Program-made: the position numbers and the translations under genes
Origin: Marinomonas spartinae
Lineage (GTDB): Bacteria > Pseudomonadota > Gammaproteobacteria > Pseudomonadales > Marinomonadaceae
Direction: 5' to 3'
Length of the DNA stretch: 64,000 bases
NCBI RefSeq assembly: GCF_016461715.1
Contig: NZ_JAEMUI010000017.1
Coordinates: 51,024 to 115,023 of the forward strand
The notes under the pieces: model-generated
Seen by the model: only the letters and a program-made list of their open reading frames with translations
Databases searched by the model: none
Told to the model about the DNA's origin: nothing
In this document: one piece after another, positions 54,108 to 61,398 of the stretch
Position numbering within the stretch: position 1 is the first letter of the stretch
How the letters are laid out: every line of letters begins with the position of its first letter

Positions 54108-54956
54108 TTAGTGGAATACTTGAGACAAACATTCATCATCAATCTGACCATGACATACTGACGTAACACTCCCGCTCATCGAGACAGTCATGTCCGCAGC
54201 AATATCTATGTCTATTTGCCCTCCTGGCATCATCACTTTAATCGACGAATCACATAACCCTAACTTGTATGCCACGGCGGCGGCCGCACAGCTACTACTA
54301 CCAGAGGCCAGCGTATAGCCTGCCCCACGCTCCCAAATCTCAATCACAATATGATTGCGGTCAATCACTTGCATAAATTGCACATTCGTTCGATTCGGAA
54401 AATCAGGATGGTGTTCGATCAATGGACCAAACTCTTTCGCCATGGTCTCGGTGGGTGCTTCGCTCAAGATCACACAATGGGGATTACCAATCGTCACCGC
54501 ACTGAACACATGGTTCAAGCCCATGACATTTAAATTTTCCAGTAATACTTCACGAGGCTCACCCCATACAGGGATGTCTCGGCTCATAAAAGACACCTTG
54601 CCCATTTCTACATTGACTCGACGCCCCTCCTCCAGCACTTGCGCTTTTACCACACCACCTTTGGTTTCAATGGTAAACGGCTTGTCTTTGACAAGACCTT
54701 GATCCCACAAGGAACGACAAAAAATCCGTAAGCCATTGCCGCTTTTTTCTGCTTCACTGGCATCAGGGTTAAAAATACGCAACCCAAAATTCGCGACCTT
54801 AGAAGGAAGTGGGCCAATCAATACACCATCTGAAGCCACTCCGTAATGCTTATGGCACATGTTCTTAATCATTAAAGCAGCGGGCTCATCTGGAAACGAC
54901 TCTGGTGATACCACTAAATACACATTGCCAAGGGCGTGATACTTACGAAACTCCAA
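54108..54956 (-). CDS. Diaminopimelate-epimerase-like protein lacking both catalytic cysteines
   Basis: 282-residue DapF-fold protein. In true DapF the two proton-transfer cysteines lie in CGNG and CGSG motifs; here they are Ser72 (EKSGNGLR) and Ser218 (LASGSSSCA). The otherwise conserved GNPHCVI, RTNVQFMQV and ERGAG remain. The N-terminal GNDF motif is GNVY. Epimerase activity is therefore unlikely; an isomerase or dehydratase reaction is possible. I recall a wider group with the same serines, so it may be an unassigned subfamily. First listed member of a cassette bounded by inverted repeats, together with a GDSL hydrolase and a GNAT. Confidence 0.75.
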   Translation of the reverse strand: MEFRKYHALGNVYLVVSPESFPDEPAALMIKNMCHKHYGVASDGVLIGPLPSKVANFGLRIFNPDASEAEKSGNGLRIFCRSLWDQGLVKDKPFTIETKGGVVKAQVLEEGRRVNVEMGKVSFMSRDIPVWGEPREVLLENLNVMGLNHVFSAVTIGNPHCVILSEAPTETMAKEFGPLIEHHPDFPNRTNVQFMQVIDRNHIVIEIWERGAGYTLASGSSSCAAAAVAYKLGLCDSSIKVMMPGGQIDIDIAADMTVSMSGSVTSVCHGQIDDECLSQVFH

Positions 54957-54967
54957 ATAACCTCTCC

Positions 54968-55651
54968 TTAACCATCATCTCTTTTAACATCCGTCATCAG
55001 CTTATCAACATAAGGCTCGATTGCATCTGCCCAAACGGCATACTGACTGGCATTAGGGTGTAGAAAATCACTCATTATGTCACGACTCAAGCGCCCTTTG
55101 TCATCTAAAAAGTGTTGGTTAATATCAAGGTAGAAAACACGCTTATTATCCTGATAGCCCTGAATCAAGGCATTAACACTATCGTTAAGAAGACGCAGTT
55201 TTTGCGTGGGTTTGGCACTACGCGGAAAAATAGCCAACAGTAAAATATTCGTGTTTGGGAGCTTGTTAGCCAACACCTGAAGGATTGTTTTAATACCTAA
55301 TGCTGTCTGTTCGGGCGCATCTTGACGATGGCCTGTGTTGTTTGTTCCCACCAGCAAGACCAAGAGTTTAGGCTGAATATTATCAACTTCTCCGTGTTCA
55401 AGACGCCACAAAACATTTTCTGTTTTATCGCCATTAAAGCCAAGATTCAATGCATTTCGTGGACGGTAAAATTTTTCCCAAACATCCGCCCCTTCCTCTT
55501 CCCATGCTTGAGTAATGGAGTCACCAAGAAACACCAAATCTACTTTACCCATTGCGGCTTTTTCTGCCAGCTTTTGTTCATGACGAGGCTGCCACCAATC
55601 GACTTCTTGTGGCGCTGGCATTAAAGCTAATAAATCACGCTCATTTATCAT
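54968..55651 (-). CDS. GDSL/SGNH-family hydrolase
   Basis: 227-residue cytoplasmic (no signal peptide) SGNH hydrolase of the PAF-acetylhydrolase type. Block I is FLGDSITQAWEE with the nucleophile Ser, block II GFNGDKTENV with Gly, block III VGTNNTGH with Asn, block V SDFLHPN with Asp and His. It overlaps the GNAT gene upstream by ATGA and is 11 bp before the DapF-like gene, so all three are coupled. Substrate unknown; an ester or acetyl group is likely. Confidence 0.88.
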   Translation of the reverse strand: MINERDLLALMPAPQEVDWWQPRHEQKLAEKAAMGKVDLVFLGDSITQAWEEEGADVWEKFYRPRNALNLGFNGDKTENVLWRLEHGEVDNIQPKLLVLLVGTNNTGHRQDAPEQTALGIKTILQVLANKLPNTNILLLAIFPRSAKPTQKLRLLNDSVNALIQGYQDNKRVFYLDINQHFLDDKGRLSRDIMSDFLHPNASQYAVWADAIEPYVDKLMTDVKRDDG

Positions 55652-56112
55652 AGATCACGTCCTAAAAAATGTGTCCCTGGAATGGGGTTGTAACTCACAG
55701 GGTCGCATGGCTTAAAACCCAACTGAATATATAAGCGCCTAGCCGTGCCAAAGTCGGCCAATACATCAAGGCACATGCGCTGGTAGCCACTTTCCTTTGC
55801 GTATTGTATTAACTGAGTTACCAGGTTCTCACCCAATTGGTGGCCTCGCTCAGTGGGACGAATATAGACGCGTTTCATCTCGCAGACAGTCTCATCCACT
55901 CGACGAAAAGCACCACAGCCCACAACTTCATCTTGCTTTTTAATCAGCAAAACGACCCCATCAGGCAGCGCGTATTTGTCTGCCAAATGTTCAAACTCTT
56001 GTTCATTCTGCTGGTAATCCAAGTTGACTGGCGCCGCTGCAATGTATTCACGAAAAATAGACAGTACTTTTTCGTTATCCCTTGGTAAAACGGCTTGATG
56101 AATGGCGTACAT
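55648..56112 (-). CDS. GNAT-family N-acetyltransferase
   Basis: 154-residue acetyltransferase with the acetyl-CoA loop ERGHQLGENLVTQLIQYA, preceded by KRVYIRP. AAGGAAACACC precedes the ATG and no substrate can be read. First in the coupled trio; the right-hand repeat of the cassette lies 31 bp upstream of its start. Confidence 0.87.
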   Translation of the reverse strand: MYAIHQAVLPRDNEKVLSIFREYIAAAPVNLDYQQNEQEFEHLADKYALPDGVVLLIKKQDEVVGCGAFRRVDETVCEMKRVYIRPTERGHQLGENLVTQLIQYAKESGYQRMCLDVLADFGTARRLYIQLGFKPCDPVSYNPIPGTHFLGRDL

Positions 56113-56143
56113 GGTGTTTCCTTAGTAAATGGCCTCTAACATA

Positions 56144-56158
56144 TCGTGCAAAGGTCTC
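56144..56158. repeat. Terminal inverted repeat, right end of the 2.1-kb cassette
   Basis: TCGTGCAAAGGTCTC, reverse of GAGACCTTTGCACGA. 13 bases pair with the left end at 54075, and all 15 are identical to the left end of the relic at 48927. Confidence 0.6.
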
Positions 56159-56230
56159 ATCTTATAAGAGATCATACTGATTTTACTATTCGTCTTTTGT
56201 AGAATGGCGTTTTCCATCAAGACAAACAAC

Positions 56231-56983
56231 ATGAGCCTTATTCTTTTCTATTGTAAAAAATTCATCGGCATGATGCTGATGCCCATTCCACTCACCTTGG
56301 TGATCATGTGCCTTGCTTTTTTTCTGATCAATAAGCGACCTAGAATCGCCAAGCTCTTTTTATGCTGCGCGATACTATTATTAGGCTTGACCAGCTGGAG
56401 TCCCGTCGCCAATCGTCTTATTGCCACTGTGGAACACGATTACCCCGTCTTTAATATTCAGCAACCTGTGGATGTAGTGGTCGTGCTTGGCAGTGGGCAT
56501 AAACGCCTCACCAACACGCCAGTGGTAATGGAATTGGGAAACAGTGCCTTATTTCGACTTGAAGAAGGAATACGCATTTTAAAAGCTAATCCCACCGCGC
56601 AATTATTCGTTTCGGGGTATTCTGGTGGGATTGGCAAATCCCATGCGGAGCTGATGCGAGAAGCCGCAATAGAATTAGGGGTTAGCGCAGATCGCATCAC
56701 CATATTCCCTTTAGCAAAAGACACCGAAGACGAAGCCAACATGATGGCACCGCAGTTGAAAGGCAAGCGCGTCGCCTTAGTCACAGAAGCATCCCATTTA
56801 AAACGGGCGGTGATCTTTTTCCATCGAGCAGGAATTAAGGTCTTCCCTGCCCCCGCTATGTTTTTAGGGTCAGAACAAAGCGATTGGCAAATTAACGCCA
56901 CTGACGCGCACAAAAGTGAGCGAGCCTTTTATGAATGGATTGGTCGGGCCTGGCAATGGATAAAAGGGGAAATAACAAATTAA
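56231..56983 (+). CDS. elyC: ElyC/YdcF-like DUF218 membrane protein
   Basis: 250-residue inner-membrane protein with two N-terminal helices (about 14-32 and 38-56) and a DUF218 domain: VDVVVVLGSGHKR, LRLEEGIRIL and LFVSGYSGGIGKSHAE. It fits ElyC, which helps peptidoglycan/ECA precursor balance in E. coli. ATG 56231 (MSLILFYCKKFIGMMLMPIP) is preferred since ElyC starts this way; a frame from 56204 would add nine residues. Stands as a single plus-strand gene. Confidence 0.85.
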   Translation: MSLILFYCKKFIGMMLMPIPLTLVIMCLAFFLINKRPRIAKLFLCCAILLLGLTSWSPVANRLIATVEHDYPVFNIQQPVDVVVVLGSGHKRLTNTPVVMELGNSALFRLEEGIRILKANPTAQLFVSGYSGGIGKSHAELMREAAIELGVSADRITIFPLAKDTEDEANMMAPQLKGKRVALVTEASHLKRAVIFFHRAGIKVFPAPAMFLGSEQSDWQINATDAHKSERAFYEWIGRAWQWIKGEITN

Positions 56984-57007
56984 GAAATTAGACAAAGCTG
57001 AAATCAA

Positions 57008-57033
57008 GAGAGGCTAACCTCCGCTAGCCTCTC
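57008..57033. terminator. Hairpin between the elyC and DUF2202 genes
   Basis: Stem GAGAGGCTA/TAGCCTCTC with an 8-base loop between convergent genes. Only a weak T run on either side. Confidence 0.5.
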
Positions 57034-57039
57034 CGTCAC

Positions 57040-57552
57040 TTACTGAAACCTAGTTTGAAACTTTTGGAACGCCGCTAGATGATTTTTTGAAGCATCACGC
57101 AAACGTATAAACACATCCTTAACATCACTCGGTAATTCCTGTTTTAAAAAGCGCTCATACATAGCAATATTATTGATTTCAGCGGTAACACCAATGGGAA
57201 AGGTTTCCTGGTAAGTGGCTGGCAACACCGCACTTTCCATTCCTTTATCCGCCGGTAAAGCAAAGCCGTACTTTGTAAAAAGGGGCTCTAACCAAGAAAT
57301 ATGACGCTCCTCCGCTTTTACTATATTGCTATAAGGTTTGCGACTGCCATACGTCTCGATAATCTTTTGATACTCACCTCTTGCGAGATATTCATCCTCA
57401 ATCGCAAAACGCAACATCTGCTCTAGAGTAAACGATTTATCAGACATACTTTTCGCTCCCGCCGCGCCATAACTTTCACCAAAAGCAGCAATTGGCAAAC
57501 TAGACATTAACAATACAACAACCCCACTTGCCAACAATGATTTAAGATTCAT
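57040..57552 (-). CDS. DUF2202 ferritin-like secreted protein
   Basis: 170-residue protein with signal peptide (LLASGVVVLLMSSLPIAAFG) and a four-helix ferritin-like DUF2202 domain. Candidate metal ligands are the acid and histidine residues in RFAIEDEYLARGEYQKI, EERHISWLEPL and ITEINNIAMYERF-type segments near EINNIAMYERFL. The start ATG 57552 follows AAGGAG at 7 bases. Function is probably metal or oxidative stress related, but unknown. Alone in its transcript. Confidence 0.85.
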   Translation of the reverse strand: MNLKSLLASGVVVLLMSSLPIAAFGESYGAAGAKSMSDKSFTLEQMLRFAIEDEYLARGEYQKIIETYGSRKPYSNIVKAEERHISWLEPLFTKYGFALPADKGMESAVLPATYQETFPIGVTAEINNIAMYERFLKQELPSDVKDVFIRLRDASKNHLAAFQKFQTRFQ

Positions 57553-57743
57553 AATCTTCTCCTTCTTAGCAACCAAACCTATTCACAGTCATAGACAACA
57601 CGCCTATAACCGTCAGCTTCCCTTATCAAATAGACCCATCGGAGTATTTTTACCAGAGATAAAAGCCCTTTGATTGATCTGAGGCGTGATTTAGCGTTTA
57701 TAGCGGAAACGAATAGCTAAGAGCATCAATGCAATAGAATTTG

Positions 57744-57911
57744 TTAAGCAATACTGTTTGCACTAACATTTGCCAAAGCAGATTTATGAATATTACACAC
57801 TAACTCATTTTCATAGCCGCCAAGATCAAAACTAATTCTATTCCAATTTTGCTGTTCGAAATGCTCATCACCTAGGAAATATATATTTGTAAAACCAAAA
57901 GTCATTTTCAT
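57744..57911 (-). CDS. Possible 55-residue protein downstream of the antitoxin
   Basis: Open frame starting at ATG 57911 with AAGGA 8 bases ahead: MKMTFGFTNIYFLGDEHFEQ, then a mixed stretch ending ALANVSANSIA. The same frame extends upstream and overlaps the end of higA. No family recognised. It could be the third gene of the toxin-antitoxin transcript or a degraded remnant. Confidence 0.3.
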   Translation of the reverse strand: MKMTFGFTNIYFLGDEHFEQQNWNRISFDLGGYENELVCNIHKSALANVSANSIA

Positions 57912-57954
57912 TAACTGCATCCTTTCAAGTAAGCGCCTGAGCGCACACTCAGTT

Positions 57955-58257
57955 TTATAAGTTAAACCCATAATGGCTGCCATCGGGCAATTCAACATCC
58001 ACGGTTAGTTTACCACCAGCGCCTTCAACATAGCGCTTCAAAGTAGATAATTTAACATCTCGGCCTTTGCGTTCCATTCCAGCAATCGTTGGCTGCTTCA
58101 CTCCTAGCGTGTTTGCCATATCCTCTTGAGTGATTTGCATGCGTTCACGCAACTGGGCGAGATGAATACCAAGCAACATGTCATCCGCCTTTTTACGAGC
58201 ATTTTTTACTATTTCAGGCTTCTGATCTGAAATTAATTTATCAAGTGTTCTGGCCAT
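57955..58257 (-). CDS. higA: XRE-family antitoxin (HigA-like)
   Basis: 100-residue antitoxin with helix-turn-helix at about 30-75 (LAQLRERMQITQEDMANTLGVKQPTIAGMERKGRDVKLSTLKRYVE, here split) and a C-terminal beta pair. TAATG overlap with the toxin gene, RBS GAGGTGAG. In the HigBA type the toxin gene precedes the antitoxin, as here. The helix-turn-helix probably binds the 30-bp palindrome upstream of higB. Confidence 0.88.
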   Translation of the reverse strand: MARTLDKLISDQKPEIVKNARKKADDMLLGIHLAQLRERMQITQEDMANTLGVKQPTIAGMERKGRDVKLSTLKRYVEGAGGKLTVDVELPDGSHYGFNL

Positions 58258-58589
58258 TACTCACCTCGACTTTTTAGCTCCAGTAGATGCTTTTCAAATT
58301 CTTTATCAGCAGCTGGAATCATCTGTTCATAAAATCGCTTATCTTTCCCTGTTTTCTCTCCAGCACACAATAAAATACCAGTTCTGCTTGGATTGAATGC
58401 ATAGAACGAGCGTATAGGGTTACCCTTACTTTGCGTCCTTAGCTCTTTCATATTAGCGAACTTCGAGCCATTCACAGCATCTGCATAAGGCCTAGATAAT
58501 TGCGGTCCTTTCTGCTGTAGCAAAAGCAATGTTGCCAACACGTTTTCTTTATCAATGTCGTCCAGAGCGTCAAACCATTCATCGAACAC
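58257..58589 (-). CDS. higB: RelE/HigB-type toxin
   Basis: 110-residue RelE/ParE-superfamily toxin, likely an mRNA interferase: FDEWFDALDDIDKENVLATLLLLQQKGPQLSRPYADAV (residues 2-40) and IRSFYAFNPSRTGILLCAGEKTGKDKRFYEQMIPAADKEFEKHL. The GTG at 58589 is the first ordinary start, but the family usually begins with WSIETTDVFDEWF. These codons exist in frame upstream, preceded by CTG at 58613 with AAGGGA before it, so the true start may be a rare CTG. Paired with higA. Confidence 0.85.
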   Translation of the reverse strand: MFDEWFDALDDIDKENVLATLLLLQQKGPQLSRPYADAVNGSKFANMKELRTQSKGNPIRSFYAFNPSRTGILLCAGEKTGKDKRFYEQMIPAADKEFEKHLLELKSRGE

Positions 58590-58636
58590 ATCCGTTGTTT
58601 CTATACTCCACAGAAATTCCCTTTTACATAAAATAA

Positions 58637-58666
58637 TAGCCTTTAAGCTATATAGCTTTAAGGCTA
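58637..58666. promoter_or_regulatory. higBA promoter and 30-bp palindromic operator
   Basis: TAGCCTTtAAGCTA-TA-TAGCTTtAAGGCTA: 13 of 14 bases per arm match, with AAGCTATATAGCTT at the core. On the minus strand TTGAAA (58670-58675) and TATAGC (58647-58652), 17 bp apart, overlap it. Consistent with autorepression by the HigBA complex. Confidence 0.7.
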
Positions 58667-58682
58667 TATTTTCAACTCAAAA

Positions 58683-58716
58683 AAAAAGCAGCGCCCATAA
58701 TTGAACGCAGCTTTTT
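58683..58716. terminator. Terminator downstream of trpG
   Basis: Stem AAAAAGCaGCG/CGCaGCTTTTT with one mismatch and a 12-base loop, A-rich on one side and T-rich on the other. Suits the end of trpE-trpG on the minus strand and insulates the toxin-antitoxin pair. Confidence 0.7.
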
Positions 58717-58743
58717 ATCACATCAAAGACTATGTCTTTCCTA

Positions 58744-59406
58744 TCAAACCTGAAATAAGAAATTCTTAATTAAATCCTTACCGCCTTCTGTCGCAAAGGA
58801 TTCTGGGTGAAATTGAATCCCTTGGATCGGGTATTCCTTATGGCGCACACCCATCAGCTCGAATTGCCCGCCTTGATGGATCCTTGCTAGATTATTAAAA
58901 TCCGCTGGTTGCAAGTTACCAACCGACGCGGTGACTTCTAGCACCTCTGGAAAGCTTTCCGCTTCGGCAATTAAAGAATGGTAACGCATTACTTCTAGTT
59001 GGTCTGGAATGTCATGGAAGATGCCTTGTCCATTATGGGTAATCGGGCTGGTCTTCCCGTGCATTGGTAAGGGCGCTTTCACAACTTTACCACCGAATAC
59101 ATGACAAATACCCTGCATCCCCAAGCAAACCCCCATTAAGGGAATGGTTGTGCCAAATTCTAAAATCACATCAGCACACACACCAAAATATGCTTTATCG
59201 TCGGGTGAACCCGGCCCTGGAGAAATAATAATGCGATCGGGCGACGCATCGCGAATGTCATCTAAGGTCACTTCATCATTGCGCTTCACGATCACTTCGA
59301 AGTCGCTGATGTCGCCACGACTTTTTTCAGTTTCCAACACTTCACCAATAAACTGATATAGGTTGTAAGTAAAGGAATCGTAGTTGTCGATAATATAAAC
59401 TTTCAT
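58744..59406 (-). CDS. trpG: Anthranilate synthase component II (glutamine amidotransferase)
   Basis: 220-residue class I amidotransferase. The catalytic Cys is in GVCLGMQGIC and the His/Glu pair in QFHPESFATEGG. It supplies ammonia to TrpE. It begins 11 bp after trpE. Some related proteins (PabA) serve both pathways, but the TrpE beside it settles the role. Confidence 0.92.
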   Translation of the reverse strand: MKVYIIDNYDSFTYNLYQFIGEVLETEKSRGDISDFEVIVKRNDEVTLDDIRDASPDRIIISPGPGSPDDKAYFGVCADVILEFGTTIPLMGVCLGMQGICHVFGGKVVKAPLPMHGKTSPITHNGQGIFHDIPDQLEVMRYHSLIAEAESFPEVLEVTASVGNLQPADFNNLARIHQGGQFELMGVRHKEYPIQGIQFHPESFATEGGKDLIKNFLFQV

Positions 59407-59417
59407 GTTACCTTCCC

Positions 59418-60827
59418 TTAAACCTTAGCTTGATGTTTAGCTGGCGCAAAGCTTTCCAGTACACGGCGGGTACCAGCAAACTTACGTTGAATTTCTTCAT
59501 ACTCGTCTTCGGCGTTTGAGTCATATACGTTACCACCACAGGTTTGCACATAGGCTTTGTTACCCTTAGCAAACACGGTACGAATGGGAATCGCGAACAT
59601 ACAATCACCATTAAAAGAGAACTGACCAACCGCGCCACCGTAAGGGCCTCGGCCATCATTTTCCAAATCGTTGATGATTTTCATGGCTTCGATTTTCGGC
59701 GCCCCCGTCAAGGTCCCCGCCGGAAAATTACTCGCCAAGGCCGAGAACATATCGTGATCTTCCGCCATGATGCCAACAATTTCACTTGAAATATGCTGAA
59801 CATGACTGAAACGTTTAATGTCCATCAAACTACGCACTTTCACCGTACCAAAACGCGCCACACGGCCGATATCATTACGATGTAAATCGACAATCATATT
59901 GTGCTCCGCAATTTCTTTTGGGTCATTCAACAAAGCGCGAGCCAAAGCCACATCTTCTTTTTCGTCCACGCCACGTTTTGCTGTACCCGCTAGCGGAAAG
60001 GTTTCCATTTCTCCCTGACGTACACGGAATAGTAACTCGGGGCTAGCACCAATGACTTTTTGCTCGCCAAACTTGATGTAATACATTTGTGGCGAGGGGT
60101 TCACTTCTCGCAATTGCTCGTACAAGTTAATGGTATCGCCTTCCATGTCGAACCACATTTTAAAGCCCACTTCGCATTGGAAGATTTTGCCATCAATAAT
60201 GTCTTTTTTGACTTTGGCGACGGCATCGGCATGGTCACTTTTACTCATGGACTCCCCCGCCGGCGTGACCACAAAAGCCCCATTCTCTGGCGTTGGCTCC
60301 GCCATCATGTGGTTCACCAGTTCTACTCGATTGTCATCGTAATAAAAGTAGAATAGCTCACCCGTCATTTTGTCGTAGATCAAGCCATCCTTAAACAAAC
60401 CAAAGCGGAACGCATCAAACATATCGCTCGATTGTAGATCTAGCGTAGGCTCAAAGTAATTCATGCTGTCGTAACCAAGATAACCGGTTAACCCGCCTGC
60501 AAAGCCTCGTGACAAAATATTCTGAGGCACGATATCACGCAGCAAATAGTATGGATTGTCAGACTCGTAAGCTTCTGTCGAGCCATCGCGCTCTTGAATA
60601 AACAGCTGCTTGTCTTGTGCCCAGATCAATTTTTCAGGATCAAAACCAATAATAGAATGGCGGGAAATAAAGCTCTCTTCACCAAGAGATTCCAACATAA
60701 AACAGTTGTCGAAACGCTTCTCAACCTTTTTAAATAAATCAAAAAAATCACAATCTGAACTGATAGTGATGTACTTAGGTTTGCGCGGTAGCGTAATGCG
60801 CTCCGGCTTTTTATTAGATTGACTCAT
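59418..60827 (-). CDS. trpE: Anthranilate synthase component I
   Basis: 469-residue chorismate-using synthase that makes anthranilate, first step of tryptophan synthesis. The tryptophan-feedback region is FMLESLGEESFISRHSIIG, and the NPSPQMYYIKF motif marks TrpE rather than PabB. The active-site region GASPELLFRV, LAGTAKRG, DLHRNDIGRVA, FPAGTLTGAPK and the C-terminal QTCGGNVYDSNAEDEYEE are complete. It overlaps trpR by ATGA and trpG follows. A trpR-trpE-trpG arrangement with a palindromic Trp operator upstream is unlike E. coli, where trpR stands alone. Confidence 0.93.
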   Translation of the reverse strand: MSQSNKKPERITLPRKPKYITISSDCDFFDLFKKVEKRFDNCFMLESLGEESFISRHSIIGFDPEKLIWAQDKQLFIQERDGSTEAYESDNPYYLLRDIVPQNILSRGFAGGLTGYLGYDSMNYFEPTLDLQSSDMFDAFRFGLFKDGLIYDKMTGELFYFYYDDNRVELVNHMMAEPTPENGAFVVTPAGESMSKSDHADAVAKVKKDIIDGKIFQCEVGFKMWFDMEGDTINLYEQLREVNPSPQMYYIKFGEQKVIGASPELLFRVRQGEMETFPLAGTAKRGVDEKEDVALARALLNDPKEIAEHNMIVDLHRNDIGRVARFGTVKVRSLMDIKRFSHVQHISSEIVGIMAEDHDMFSALASNFPAGTLTGAPKIEAMKIINDLENDGRGPYGGAVGQFSFNGDCMFAIPIRTVFAKGNKAYVQTCGGNVYDSNAEDEYEEIQRKFAGTRRVLESFAPAKHQAKV

Positions 60828-61063
60828 ATCTCTTTTAATTCCTTCAATGCTCGGGAACCACGGGTCACAGTAGCAATACCTACGCCTAATTGTTTCGCAA
60901 TATCTCGCTGTGGCACGCCTTCGTCTAACAACGCAATGATCTTCAAACGGCTCACCATTTCACTAATTTCATTCGGTGTCAGTAGCACTTTTAAACGCTT
61001 CTCCAACACAGATGCATCATCAACTTCGGATAAAAACTGGATTAAGTCCTGCATAGGCGGCAC
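60824..61063 (-). CDS. trpR: Trp operon repressor
   Basis: 79-residue TrpR-family repressor, shorter than E. coli TrpR (108) at both ends. The core is LLTPNEISEMVSRLKIIALL and the helix-turn-helix VPQRDIAKQLGVGIATVTRGSRAL, which is close to the E. coli recognition helices. It heads the trpR-E-G operon and overlaps trpE by ATGA; a matching palindrome lies 33 bp upstream, so it represses its own operon when tryptophan is high. Confidence 0.93.
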   Translation of the reverse strand: MPPMQDLIQFLSEVDDASVLEKRLKVLLTPNEISEMVSRLKIIALLDEGVPQRDIAKQLGVGIATVTRGSRALKELKEI

Positions 61064-61095
61064 TCTTTATGATTTTTCAAAAGGACTTTGTATTC

Positions 61096-61113
61096 ATGTA
61101 CTAGTACATTATA
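61096..61113 (-). promoter_or_regulatory. TrpR operator overlapping the trpR-E-G promoter
   Basis: Perfect palindrome ATGTACTAGTACAT at 61096-61109, holding two CTAGT/ACTAG half-sites as in the E. coli trp operators. On the minus strand the -10 TATAAT (61108-61113) touches it, with a TTGCTT-type -35 near 61129-61134. Confidence 0.75.
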
Positions 61114-61311
61114 GTTTTTAAGATAGGGAAGCAAGAGAAACAATCGTGAAAAATATGCTTTTTGTCAGAATAAGAGCAAAGAACAAAATGCCAGCCACCC
61201 TTCAACTAGGATTTTATCAACCCCACCTTTAAATCCGTTGCTTCGTAAATGACTTCACCATTTGAAAAGATTGGTAACGTGTTTGATATGCTAGCAAAAA
61301 CAATCCTATTA

Positions 61312-61321
61312 GAGACCTTTG
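61312..61321. repeat. Solo partial TIR-like sequence
   Basis: GAGACCTTTG followed by TGTC, where the other copies read CAC. Ten bases match and no partner is seen nearby, so it may be a decayed end or chance. Confidence 0.25.
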
Positions 61322-61350
61322 TGTCAAGTCTGTTAGTATAAAACTGAAAT

Positions 61351-61381
61351 GGAAAAGCGACCTATAACTTAGATCGCTTTT
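61351..61381 (-). terminator. Terminator of feoAB
   Basis: Stem GAAAAGCGA/TCGCTTTTC with a 13-base loop, beginning 18 bp after the feoB stop, with T residues after the stem on the minus strand. Confidence 0.65.
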
Positions 61382-61398
61382 CAAACTCGAAACGAATT

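Larger units (their letters stand above)
54075..56158. mobile_element. TIR-bounded three-gene cassette without transposase
   Basis: A 2084-bp segment bounded by inverted GAGACCTTTGCAC repeats (54075-54087 and 56144-56158). It contains exactly three minus-strand genes, dapF-like, GDSL hydrolase and GNAT, with only 20 and 31 bp between the genes and the repeats. No transposase is inside and no target duplication is evident. It resembles a mobile insertion cassette moved in trans by an IS with these ends. The bounding may also be chance from two separate IS relics. Confidence 0.5.
61064..61398. other. 335-bp intergenic region between trpR and feoB
   Basis: No gene. Contains the trpR promoter/operator, a partial GAGACCTTTG match (61312-61321) like the end of the transposon relics, and the feoB terminator. 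Confidence 0.6.

Noticed and set aside
61312..61321. Third transposon relic near trpR
   Set aside because: Only ten bases of the end are present and no partner end was found within the intergenic region; kept as a weak repeat entry, not as an element.
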